Of a DNA stretch of 5,232 nt, positions 1 through 5,232 are shown in pieces (positions within the stretch are counted from its first letter, which is position 1; every line of letters starts with the position of its first letter). Source of the DNA: DASQTB01 sp035642095 (GTDB taxonomy: Bacteria > Actinomycetota > UBA4738 > CALAEC01); assembly GCA_035642095.1 (NCBI GenBank), contig DASQTB010000039.1, positions 1-5,232 on the forward strand, in the 5' to 3' direction. Made by a program: the position numbers and the translations under genes. The notes beneath the pieces are model-generated. The model saw nothing but the letters and a program-made list of their open reading frames with translations, did not search any database and had not been told where the DNA came from.

Positions 1-672
1 AACCCGTCGGAGAGCGACCAGTCGTGGTCGCTGAGGGAGATCTTCGGCTCCGACGTCGGCTTCGTCTCGGTCGTCTCCGGGGCGAACTCGCTCCAGAACG
101 CGTCGACGGACCCGCTGGGGGGCTTCGACGTCATCTACAACGCCGGGCAAAACTACCCGTCGGCGACGAACGCCACGGCCCGGCAACGGCTCCGCGACTT
201 CCTCCAGCGGGGTGGTGGATACATCGGCACCAGCCAGTCGGCGAACAACTTCGCCTTCTTGAACACCGCCCAACCGGCGCTGATCCAGGGAACGCTCACC
301 CAGAGCGTCGATGCGGCCGGCGGGGGCATCGCCCGGTGGAACAACCCGGGAGCGGCGGGGCCGCTGACGGGCGGATACCCGGCCACCGACAACCTGTACC
401 TGCCGTCGAACATCACCTGGTTCTCGTCGACCCCCACCGGCTCGACGGTCGACGGCCGGTACCTGTCGTCGGTGAACACGATGTTCATCGCCGGACTGTG
501 GCGGGACCGGGACCCGGCCGCGGCGAACTCGCCGGTCATCGTCCACGGGACCACCGAGGTCGACAGCCGGTACCTGGGGCTGGCCACGAACCCCTTCTCC
601 CGAGGGGATGCCGAACGCGAGTGGCCGCTGATCGGCCAAGCGGCCCTGTGGTCGAACCTCACGGACGAATAG
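1..672 (+). CDS. 3' part of a large protein ending in a glutamine-amidotransferase-like domain (probable M14 carboxypeptidase C-terminus)
   Basis: The frame is open from base 1 to the TAG at 670-672, giving 223 C-terminal residues; the start lies outside the window. Fragment residues 42-50 (FDVIYNAGQ) form a hydrophobic strand ending in a glycine turn. They are followed by a helix (about 58-70) and GGGYIGTSQSA (71-81), which resembles the nucleophile elbow of class I glutamine amidotransferase/ThuA/biotin-ligase-N-like folds. Ser78 occupies the place where catalytic members carry Cys, so this domain may bind rather than catalyse. The rest is rich in Asn, Thr, Gly and Trp, as in exported proteins, and ends in an aromatic segment, LWSNLTDE. 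I associate this tail with actinobacterial M14 zinc carboxypeptidases, but the peptidase domain and any signal peptide are not visible, so that name is inference. The coding frame itself is well supported by composition. The gene is convergent with the operon to its right. Confidence 0.7.
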   Translation, partial: NPSESDQSWSLREIFGSDVGFVSVVSGANSLQNASTDPLGGFDVIYNAGQNYPSATNATARQRLRDFLQRGGGYIGTSQSANNFAFLNTAQPALIQGTLTQSVDAAGGGIARWNNPGAAGPLTGGYPATDNLYLPSNITWFSSTPTGSTVDGRYLSSVNTMFIAGLWRDRDPAAANSPVIVHGTTEVDSRYLGLATNPFSRGDAEREWPLIGQAALWSNLTDE

Positions 673-692
673 CGGGAGGCGAGAGGCACGGA

Positions 693-720
693 CGAGGGGC
701 GGGCTCCGGCCCGCCCCTCG
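693..720. terminator. GC-rich hairpin between convergent genes, probable bidirectional terminator
   Basis: Bases 693-704 (CGAGGGGCGGGC) pair perfectly with 709-720 (GCCCGCCCCTCG) around a 4-base TCCG loop, giving a 12-bp stem with 11 G:C pairs. It lies 20 bases after the TAG of the + gene and 6 bases after the TGA of the mutase on the minus strand, so it could end transcription from both sides. No T run follows on either strand. Tail-less hairpins are common in high-GC actinobacteria, but the missing tract means termination activity is inferred from position and stem strength. Confidence 0.65.
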
Positions 721-726
721 CTCCGT

Positions 727-2382
727 TCAGAATCGAGGGGTCTCCGTGTACTCCCCGAACACCGAGCGGAGCGCGTCGGTGATCTCGCCCTCGGTGCAGT
801 AGACGCGGGCGCAGTCGATCATCGGCGGGATCAGGTTCTCCGACTCATCGGCCGCGACATCCGCCAGGGACTTCAGTGCCGACTCGACCTTCGCCTGGTC
901 GCGGCCGGCCCGCATCCGCCGGACCGCGTCGATCTGGTTCCGCTCGATCTCCGGACCGATCTTCAGGACGTCGATCGGCCGGTCGTTCGGATCGACGAAC
1001 TCGTTGACGCCCACCCTGATCAGACGGGCCTTCTCATAGCGCTCTTGTTCGCGGTACGCCGCGTCGGCGATCTCCGACTGGAAGAACCCCCGCTCGATGC
1101 CGACCAGCATGCCCTCCAGCATCGACCCCTTGCCCATCTCGTCGATCCTCCGGAAGTACTCCTCGGCCCGTTCCTCGGTCTGGTCGGTGAGGGCCTCGAT
1201 GAAGTACGAGCCACCAAGCGGATCGATCACGTTGGCCACCCCGGTCTCGTGGGCGATGACCTGCTGGGTCCGGAGGGCGATCTGAGCCGCCTTCTCGGTG
1301 GGGAGAGCCAGGACCTCGTCCAGGGCGTTCGTGTGCAGCGACTGGGTACCCCCGAGCACGCCGGCCAGGGCCTCGATCGCCGTGCGGACGATGTTGTTCT
1401 CCGGCTGCTGGGCGGTGAGGGAGCAGCCGGCCGTCTGGGTGTGGAACCGCAGCCGCCACGACGCCGGGTCCTTGGCCCGGTACCGATCTCGCATCCACCG
1501 GGCCCATATCCGGCGGGCGGCCCGGTACTTGGCGATCTCCTCGAAGAAGTCGATGTGGGCGTTGAAGAAGAAGGACAGCCCCGGGGCGAACCGGTCCACG
1601 TCCAGCCCACGGTCCCGTCCCAGCTCGACGTAGGAGAACCCGTCGGCCAGGGTGAACGCCAGCTCCTGGACCGCGGTCGAGCCGGCCTCGCGGATGTGAT
1701 AGCCGGACACGCTGATGGGGTGCCACTTGGGAACCTCGCGGGCGCAGAACTCGATCAGGTCGCCGATGATCCGGAGGTGTGGTCGGGGAGGGAAGATCCA
1801 TTCCTTCTGGGCGATGTACTCCTTGAGGATGTCCGTCTGGAGCGTGCCGTCGAGCACCTTCCAGTCGACGCCCTGGCGCTCCGCCGCCGCCAGGAAGAAG
1901 GAGAACAGGATGGCCGCCGGCCCGCTGATGGTCATCGAGGTGGTGATGTCGCCCAACGGGATGTCCCGGAACAGCGTCTCGAAGTCGGCCAGCGAGTCGG
2001 TGGTCACGCCGCACCGCCCCACCTCCCCCTCGGACCGTGGGTCGTCCGAGTCCCTTCCCATCAGCGTCGGCATGTCGAACGCCACCGAGAGGCCGCCCTG
2101 ACCGTGCTCCAGCAGGTACTTGTACCGCTCGTTCGTCTGCTCCGGCGAACCGTAGCCGGCGAACTGGCGCATCGTCCACAGCCGACCCCGATACATCGTG
2201 TGGTACACGCCCCGGGTGTAGGGGTACTCGCCCGGATACCCGAGATCGCGCTCGTAGTCGAGACCGGCGACATCATCCGGCGTGTAGAGCGGCTCAAGCG
2301 GTTCCCCGGAGAGCGTCTCGAAGTCCGCGTCCCGCTCGCCAAACTTCCGGTAGTCCTGCCGCCATTCCTCGGCGCGGCTCAT
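727..2382 (-). CDS. icmA: B12-dependent acyl-CoA mutase large subunit, isobutyryl-CoA mutase-like
   Basis: The 551-residue protein is a complete methylmalonyl-CoA mutase-family catalytic subunit (TIM-barrel type). Recognisable blocks are [21 protein letters not shown] (58-78), [19 protein letters not shown] (98-116), [16 protein letters not shown] (180-195), [11 protein letters not shown] (224-234), [18 protein letters not shown] (313-330) and [13 protein letters not shown] (344-356). Tyr228-His229 match the catalytic Tyr243-His244 pair of Propionibacterium MCM, and Gln182 matches Gln197. With the same ungapped register, Phe74 sits at Tyr89 and Gln192 at Arg207: the Phe/Gln pair of isobutyryl-CoA mutase (isobutyryl-CoA/n-butyryl-CoA interconversion). 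Ala101 lies where 2-hydroxyisobutyryl-CoA mutase has Asp. The protein stops after the linker (GEYTETPRF) with no C-terminal cobalamin domain, as in IcmA (about 566 aa), so a separate small subunit is needed. The ATG at 2382 overlaps the MeaB stop (ATGA), with AAGGAGA just upstream. The family call is near certain; the substrate is inferred and could be another branched acyl-CoA. Confidence 0.93.
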   Translation of the reverse strand: MSRAEEWRQDYRKFGERDADFETLSGEPLEPLYTPDDVAGLDYERDLGYPGEYPYTRGVYHTMYRGRLWTMRQFAGYGSPEQTNERYKYLLEHGQGGLSVAFDMPTLMGRDSDDPRSEGEVGRCGVTTDSLADFETLFRDIPLGDITTSMTISGPAAILFSFFLAAAERQGVDWKVLDGTLQTDILKEYIAQKEWIFPPRPHLRIIGDLIEFCAREVPKWHPISVSGYHIREAGSTAVQELAFTLADGFSYVELGRDRGLDVDRFAPGLSFFFNAHIDFFEEIAKYRAARRIWARWMRDRYRAKDPASWRLRFHTQTAGCSLTAQQPENNIVRTAIEALAGVLGGTQSLHTNALDEVLALPTEKAAQIALRTQQVIAHETGVANVIDPLGGSYFIEALTDQTEERAEEYFRRIDEMGKGSMLEGMLVGIERGFFQSEIADAAYREQERYEKARLIRVGVNEFVDPNDRPIDVLKIGPEIERNQIDAVRRMRAGRDQAKVESALKSLADVAADESENLIPPMIDCARVYCTEGEITDALRSVFGEYTETPRF

Positions 2383-3332
2383 GGCCTCTCCTTCTCGGTC
2401 ACCTGCTCCACCAGAATAGCCGTGGCCCGGTACGGATCCACCCGCCGGGCGGTGACGTCATCCGCCAGCGATTCCAGGGCCCCTCGCTCCAACAGCTCCG
2501 CCGCCCGGTGACGAAGACGCACGGAGACCATGTCCTCGACCTCCCGGAGGATTCGGTCCCGGCGGCGCCGTTCCAGCGCTCCGGTCGACTCGAGGTGCTT
2601 GCGGTGCCGCTCGATCGCCTCCCACAGATCGTCGATCCCTTGATGGGCCTGGGTGGACGTCTTGACCACGGGGGGCATCCATTCGAGGTCCGGTCCCAGC
2701 TTGAGCATGACCTCCAGGTCGCGCACGGCCTCTCCGGCGCCGTCTCGATCCGCCTTGTTCACCACGAACACGTCGGCGATCTCCAGGATGCCCGCCTTGG
2801 ACGCCTGGACGGCATCTCCCCATCCCGGCGCCACCACCACCAGGGTCGTGTCGGCGGCCGTGGCCACCTCGACCTCGGCCTGTCCCACGCCGACCGTCTC
2901 GACGACGACGAGGTCCGATCCGGCGGCATCCAGCACTCGGACCGCCTCCGGAGCGGCCAGGGCCAGACCTCCCAGGTGACCTCGGGTGGCCATCGACCGG
3001 ATGAACACGTCGGGATCCGTGGCGTGGGACTGCATCCGGAGGCGGTCGCCGAGGAGCGCTCCCCCGGTGAACGGCGACGTGGGATCGATGGCCAGCACCG
3101 ACACGGATCGCTCGTGCTCGCGCGCCGCGCCGACCAGCTCGGCGGCCAGGCTCGACTTCCCTACCCCGGGCGAGCCGGTCAGGCCAACCGTGTACGCCTT
3201 CCCCGTCTTCGGATACAGCCCCTCGATCAGCCGGGGAAGTCCGTCGGCCCCGTCTTCGACCATGGAGATGGCCCGGGCCACGGCCCGCCGGTCTCCGGCG
3301 AGCACGCCCTCGACCAATCGGCCGACGTCCAT
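2379..3332 (-). CDS. meaB: MeaB/ArgK-family GTPase, acyl-CoA mutase chaperone
   Basis: The product is a 317-residue G3E P-loop GTPase. In this family it gates transfer of adenosylcobalamin into the partner mutase and helps remove inactivated cofactor. Visible motifs are Walker A GSPGVGKS (53-60), the switch I region [18 protein letters not shown] (83-100), switch II ETVGVGQ (145-151), a switch III-like stretch [18 protein letters not shown] (170-187) and the guanine-specificity motif NKAD (192-195). Asp83, Asp96, Arg99, Glu145 and Lys179 keep the spacing of functional residues I recall in Methylobacterium MeaB (92, 105, 108, 154, 188), so the GTPase looks intact. Residues 250-317 form the Arg/Glu-rich helical C-terminus that dimerises in this family. 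The ATG at 3332 gives the normal N-terminal block ([18 protein letters not shown]). No clear Shine-Dalgarno lies in the 19-bp gap before it, so translation may depend on the upstream gene. Direct overlap with the mutase identifies its client. Confidence 0.95.
   Translation of the reverse strand: MDVGRLVEGVLAGDRRAVARAISMVEDGADGLPRLIEGLYPKTGKAYTVGLTGSPGVGKSSLAAELVGAAREHERSVSVLAIDPTSPFTGGALLGDRLRMQSHATDPDVFIRSMATRGHLGGLALAAPEAVRVLDAAGSDLVVVETVGVGQAEVEVATAADTTLVVVAPGWGDAVQASKAGILEIADVFVVNKADRDGAGEAVRDLEVMLKLGPDLEWMPPVVKTSTQAHQGIDDLWEAIERHRKHLESTGALERRRRDRILREVEDMVSVRLRHRAAELLERGALESLADDVTARRVDPYRATAILVEQVTEKERP
2387..2393 (-). promoter_or_regulatory. Ribosome binding site of the acyl-CoA mutase gene
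   Basis: On the minus strand AAGGAGA lies 4 bases before the mutase ATG, within the last codons of the MeaB gene. It fixes the start at 2382 and allows independent ribosome loading in addition to coupling through the ATGA overlap. It is one of the two strong Shine-Dalgarno sites in the operon. Confidence 0.8.
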
Positions 3333-3351
3333 CGCCGGGTCAGCGTAACAG

Positions 3352-3762
3352 TCAGGCCACCGAGAGCAGCCGGTTGAGGCGGGACAGGATGCCCGGGTGC
3401 CGGGCCAGGCCCCGGACCTTGAGCTCTCCTCTGACCAGCTTGCCGGCGACCGCCCGGCCTTCCCCGGTCGTGGGGTCGGGGAACCCGAGCCGGAGCGGGA
3501 CCGAGGACAGCTCGGTCAACGTGTCGGAGTCGGCCTCGATGACGACCTCGGGCCGCCCGGCCAGCCCATCCACCACGGTCACTCCCCTCGGCGCGATCCG
3601 GAGGGTGATGGCCACCCCCGCGTCGATCGCCACCAGGCCGACGACGGCGGGCCGAAGGAGCGACGAGCGTTCGGGGTGGGCCGCCAGATTCGCCTCGATC
3701 AAGCCGCCGATCAACGTGGCCAGGCCGGACGGGTCGGCAGCAACGAACTCCACCCGGCTCAC
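3352..3762 (-). CDS. Small SCP2-like (sterol carrier) domain protein B
   Basis: This is a 136-residue soluble protein starting with GTG at 3762. That start makes a GTGA overlap with the dehydrogenase stop (3759-3761); a second in-frame GTG at 3753 is the alternative. Alternating hydrophobic strands fill residues 36-75 (VVGLVAIDAGVAITLRI, then VTVVDGL and PEVVIEAD). They are followed by a helix with DSDTLTELSS (78-87) and then GRAVAGKLVRGELKVRGLARH (102-122). The order strand-rich core, acidic D-x-x-T-L segment, then a G-K-L-x-x-G-x-L-x-V-x-G block, is that of SCP2 sterol-binding domains. These carry fatty acyl-CoAs or other lipids in a hydrophobic tunnel. There is no signal peptide or membrane segment. 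It is only distantly like SCP2 protein A, so it is not a recent tandem copy. SCP2-fold membership is likely; the ligand is unknown. A frame extending to 4536 exists, but that part is antiparallel noise within the dehydrogenase gene. Confidence 0.75.
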   Translation of the reverse strand: MSRVEFVAADPSGLATLIGGLIEANLAAHPERSSLLRPAVVGLVAIDAGVAITLRIAPRGVTVVDGLAGRPEVVIEADSDTLTELSSVPLRLGFPDPTTGEGRAVAGKLVRGELKVRGLARHPGILSRLNRLLSVA

Positions 3763-4805
3763 GGGGTGAGGATGACCTTCGTGGCCTCGCGGCGGTCGAA
3801 CAATTCGTAGCCCCTGGGGGCGTCGGCCAGGGGCAGCCGGTGGGAGATGATGGGGAGCGGATCGATCGAACCGTCCGCTACCGCTCGCATGGCCTTCTCC
3901 CACCAGGCGTGGACCGGACAGATGCCACCGAACACGAACCGCAGGGCCCGGGACCACATCACGCCGAGCTGAAGCTCGGTCGTCTCCGTGACATACATCC
4001 CCAGGACCGCGACCGTCCCGCCGGTCCGGACCACGTCCAGCGCCGTCTCGAAGCTCGGGACCGATCCCACCGCCTCGATCACCACGTCGGCGCCGCGACC
4101 CTCGGTCCGTTCGAACGTGGCGCTCTGGGGGCTGCACAACTCCACGTTCTTGGCGATGAATCCCATACGTTCCACGAGCTCCAGCCGCTGCCGGTCGCTG
4201 TCGAACACGATGACCTGGGCCGGGTCGTGCAGCCGGGCAGCCTGGGCGGCGAAGAACCCCACCGGTCCGGCGCCCACCACGGCGACCGTGTCGCCCGGTC
4301 GGATCCCGGCGATGCCGGCGCCGTAGACCCCGGTAGTGAGGATGTCTCCGACGAACAGCGCTCGTTCGTCGTCCATACCGTCTGGGATCTTCAGCAGGTT
4401 CTGCTCGGCGTTCGGCACCCGGAGCCGCTCGGCCTGGGCGCCACCGAGGTCGCCGCCGAAGGTTCCCGCCCCGAGGTTCCGGAAGTGCTCGCACAGGGCG
4501 TGTTGCCCCCGCCTGCAGTACCAGCACTCCCCGCACGCGATGTTGAACGCCACCACCACCCGGTCACGGGTCCGGATCCTGGCGACATCCGAGCCGATCT
4601 CTTCGACGACCCCGACGCCCTCATGGCCGAGCGGGTCGCCCGGAAGGAGCGGAGCCTTGCCGTGATAGAAGTGAAGATCGGAGCCGCAGATCGCGGCGGT
4701 GGTGATCCGGATCACCGCGTCACCGGATTCCTCGACCTTCGGATCGGGGAGCTCGTCGACGCGGACGGTGGCGACGTCCTCGTAGACGACGCCCTTCACG
4801 CTCAC
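3759..4805 (-). CDS. Zinc-dependent alcohol dehydrogenase (medium-chain dehydrogenase/reductase family)
   Basis: The 348-residue cytosolic enzyme is predicted to oxidise an alcohol or reduce an aldehyde or ketone with NAD(H). The N-terminal GroES-like domain has catalytic-zinc ligands Cys40 (ICGSDLH) and His61-Glu62 (GHEGVGVVEEIG), with Asp154 of GDILTTG in the third-ligand region. This last trait resembles the formaldehyde dehydrogenase-like branch rather than classical Cys-ligand enzymes. Four cysteines, 91, 94, 97 and 105 (CGECWYC to C), form the structural zinc site. The Rossmann domain has GAGPVG (178-183), and acidic Asp202 at the end of the second strand points to NAD. The GTG start at 4805 gives a GTGA overlap with the stop of SCP2 protein A; an in-frame GTG at 4799 is an alternative. 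An open extension to 4967 lies inside the upstream gene and has no dehydrogenase character. The length is normal and all key residues are present. The substrate cannot be read from sequence; context suggests a hydroxyacyl or lipid-derived alcohol. Confidence 0.93.
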   Translation of the reverse strand: MSVKGVVYEDVATVRVDELPDPKVEESGDAVIRITTAAICGSDLHFYHGKAPLLPGDPLGHEGVGVVEEIGSDVARIRTRDRVVVAFNIACGECWYCRRGQHALCEHFRNLGAGTFGGDLGGAQAERLRVPNAEQNLLKIPDGMDDERALFVGDILTTGVYGAGIAGIRPGDTVAVVGAGPVGFFAAQAARLHDPAQVIVFDSDRQRLELVERMGFIAKNVELCSPQSATFERTEGRGADVVIEAVGSVPSFETALDVVRTGGTVAVLGMYVTETTELQLGVMWSRALRFVFGGICPVHAWWEKAMRAVADGSIDPLPIISHRLPLADAPRGYELFDRREATKVILTP

Positions 4806-5221
4806 GCCTCGTCGCTGAACTCGGTGGGAACGGTCTGGGCCACGTTGACCAGCTCGTTGGCGGCCTTGACGTACTTCACGATCGTGGGGAGGTCGCCCCT
4901 CAGCTTCAGCTTCCCCTGCATCATGCCCTTGACCGGGTCCAGATCTCGCTTGATGACCTCCTTCCACCGCGAATACGGCGCTCGGATGACGAAGCGGGCC
5001 CGCTCACCCTCCTCGGGCGAGACCAGCTTGCCGTCCCGGCACGCCCCGTGCCACAGATCGAGCCAGGCCCACACGTCCTCGGCCACGCCTCGGTCGGGCT
5101 CCGCCTCGATGACGTAGGCCACGTCGCCCTCCCAGGTGGCCGCGGCCTCCCGGTACGCGGCGCTGGTGTTGATCCGCTCCAGGTACTCCTTCAGCCATTC
5201 CTCGCTGGGGAACGTCGGCAT
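4802..5221 (-). CDS. SCP2 sterol-binding domain protein A
   Basis: This is a complete 139-residue protein. It starts with a helical segment FPSEEWLKEYLERINTSAAY (4-23), followed by TWEGDVAYVIEAEP (29-42), the aromatic stretch DVWAWLDLWHGACRDG (49-64), strand RARFVIRAP (74-82) and SRWKEVIKRDLDPVKGMMQG (84-103). It ends with KLKLRGDLPTIVKYVKAANELV (104-125). The D-x-x-x-G-M-M-x-G-K-L-K-L-x-G-D block is the classic SCP2 C-terminal signature. Such proteins bind acyl-CoAs or sterol-like lipids and act as soluble carriers. No signal peptide is present. The ATG at 5221 is fixed by a perfect GAGGAGG four bases upstream. Its stop overlaps the dehydrogenase GTG, making it the first visible gene of the operon. 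A TGA sits directly before the ATG (5222-5224) and may end a further upstream gene outside the window. Confidence 0.9.
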   Translation of the reverse strand: MPTFPSEEWLKEYLERINTSAAYREAAATWEGDVAYVIEAEPDRGVAEDVWAWLDLWHGACRDGKLVSPEEGERARFVIRAPYSRWKEVIKRDLDPVKGMMQGKLKLRGDLPTIVKYVKAANELVNVAQTVPTEFSDEA

Positions 5222-5225
5222 TCAG

Positions 5226-5232
5226 CCTCCTC
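5226..5232 (-). promoter_or_regulatory. Strong ribosome binding site of SCP2 protein A
   Basis: On the minus strand GAGGAGG at the window edge precedes ATG by 4 bases (CTGA). It is a near-perfect match to the anti-Shine-Dalgarno sequence and fixes the start at 5221. No promoter for the minus-strand gene set can be seen, because the window ends here. Confidence 0.8.

Noticed and set aside
24..782. Plus-strand frame of 252 codons starting at 24
   Set aside because: Different frame from the real gene at 1-672; Arg/Gly/Pro-rich, and it runs through the hairpin into the mutase 3' end.
727..2382. Calling the mutase methylmalonyl-CoA mutase or 2-hydroxyisobutyryl-CoA mutase
   Set aside because: Gln192 replaces the carboxylate-binding Arg of MCM. 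Phe74 and Ala101 differ from the Ile and Asp I recall for 2-hydroxyisobutyryl-CoA mutase.
1045..2511. Long plus-strand open frame (488 codons) opposite the mutase
   Set aside because: It is antisense to an unmistakable mutase gene. The translation is low-complexity Arg/Gly/Pro/Val-rich with no motif, as expected from high-GC third positions suppressing stops.
2037..3377. Plus-strand open frame (446 codons) opposite MeaB and the mutase start
   Set aside because: Shadow of the MeaB gene, with Arg/His/Pro-rich noise and no recognisable domain.
3763..4536. N-terminal extension of SCP2 protein B up to 4536
   Set aside because: The extra residues are Arg/Gly-rich and lie out of frame inside the dehydrogenase; the GTG at 3762 overlapping the previous stop explains the gene fully.
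4806..4967. Extension of the dehydrogenase start to 4967
   Set aside because: The added residues are charged, motif-free and sit inside SCP2 protein A; MDR enzymes begin just where the GTG at 4805 places the start.
3840..5117. Plus-strand open frame (425 codons) opposite the dehydrogenase and SCP2 protein A
   Set aside because: The opposite strand encodes motif-complete zinc dehydrogenase and SCP2 proteins; this frame has biased, motif-free composition.
1..5232. Mobile element, CRISPR array, defence island or RNA gene
   Set aside because: No direct repeat array, transposase or integrase motif, terminal inverted repeat or tRNA-like sequence was seen; coding composition is even across the window.

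Overview
The window is GC-rich (roughly two thirds G+C) and almost fully coding, with GTG starts, 4-base stop/start overlaps and strongly G/C third positions. This suggests a high-GC actinobacterium. The mutase and MeaB resemble actinobacterial homologues as I remember them, but no marker gene is present and I cannot name a genus.

Layout: bases 1-672 (+) hold the 3' end of a large gene whose start lies outside the window. Its product ends in a domain resembling the class I glutamine amidotransferase/ThuA fold, of the kind I associate with actinobacterial M14 zinc carboxypeptidases. A perfect 12-bp GC-rich hairpin (693-720) lies in the 54-bp gap before a convergent set of five genes. These run on the minus strand from 5221 down to 727: SCP2-like protein A (5221-4802), zinc-dependent alcohol dehydrogenase (4805-3759), SCP2-like protein B (3762-3352), MeaB-type GTPase (3332-2379) and acyl-CoA mutase large subunit (2382-727). 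Three of the four junctions are 4-base overlaps (GTGA, GTGA, ATGA) and the fourth is a 19-bp gap, so the block reads as one operon. Its promoter lies beyond base 5232.

The most informative point is the mutase. An ungapped comparison with the remembered Propionibacterium methylmalonyl-CoA mutase places Phe74 and Gln192 at the positions of Tyr89 and Arg207, the residues that recognise the substrate carboxylate. Phe/Gln is the isobutyryl-CoA mutase pattern. The enzyme is therefore better called an IcmA-like acyl-CoA mutase than a methylmalonyl-CoA mutase. It lacks its own B12-binding domain, and no separate small subunit is encoded here. MeaB would be its G-protein chaperone. The dehydrogenase and the two SCP2-fold proteins (lipid or acyl-CoA carriers) suggest a catabolic route for a branched or hydrophobic acyl compound, but that pathway is inference. 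I see no mobile element, CRISPR array, tRNA, rRNA or repeat family.
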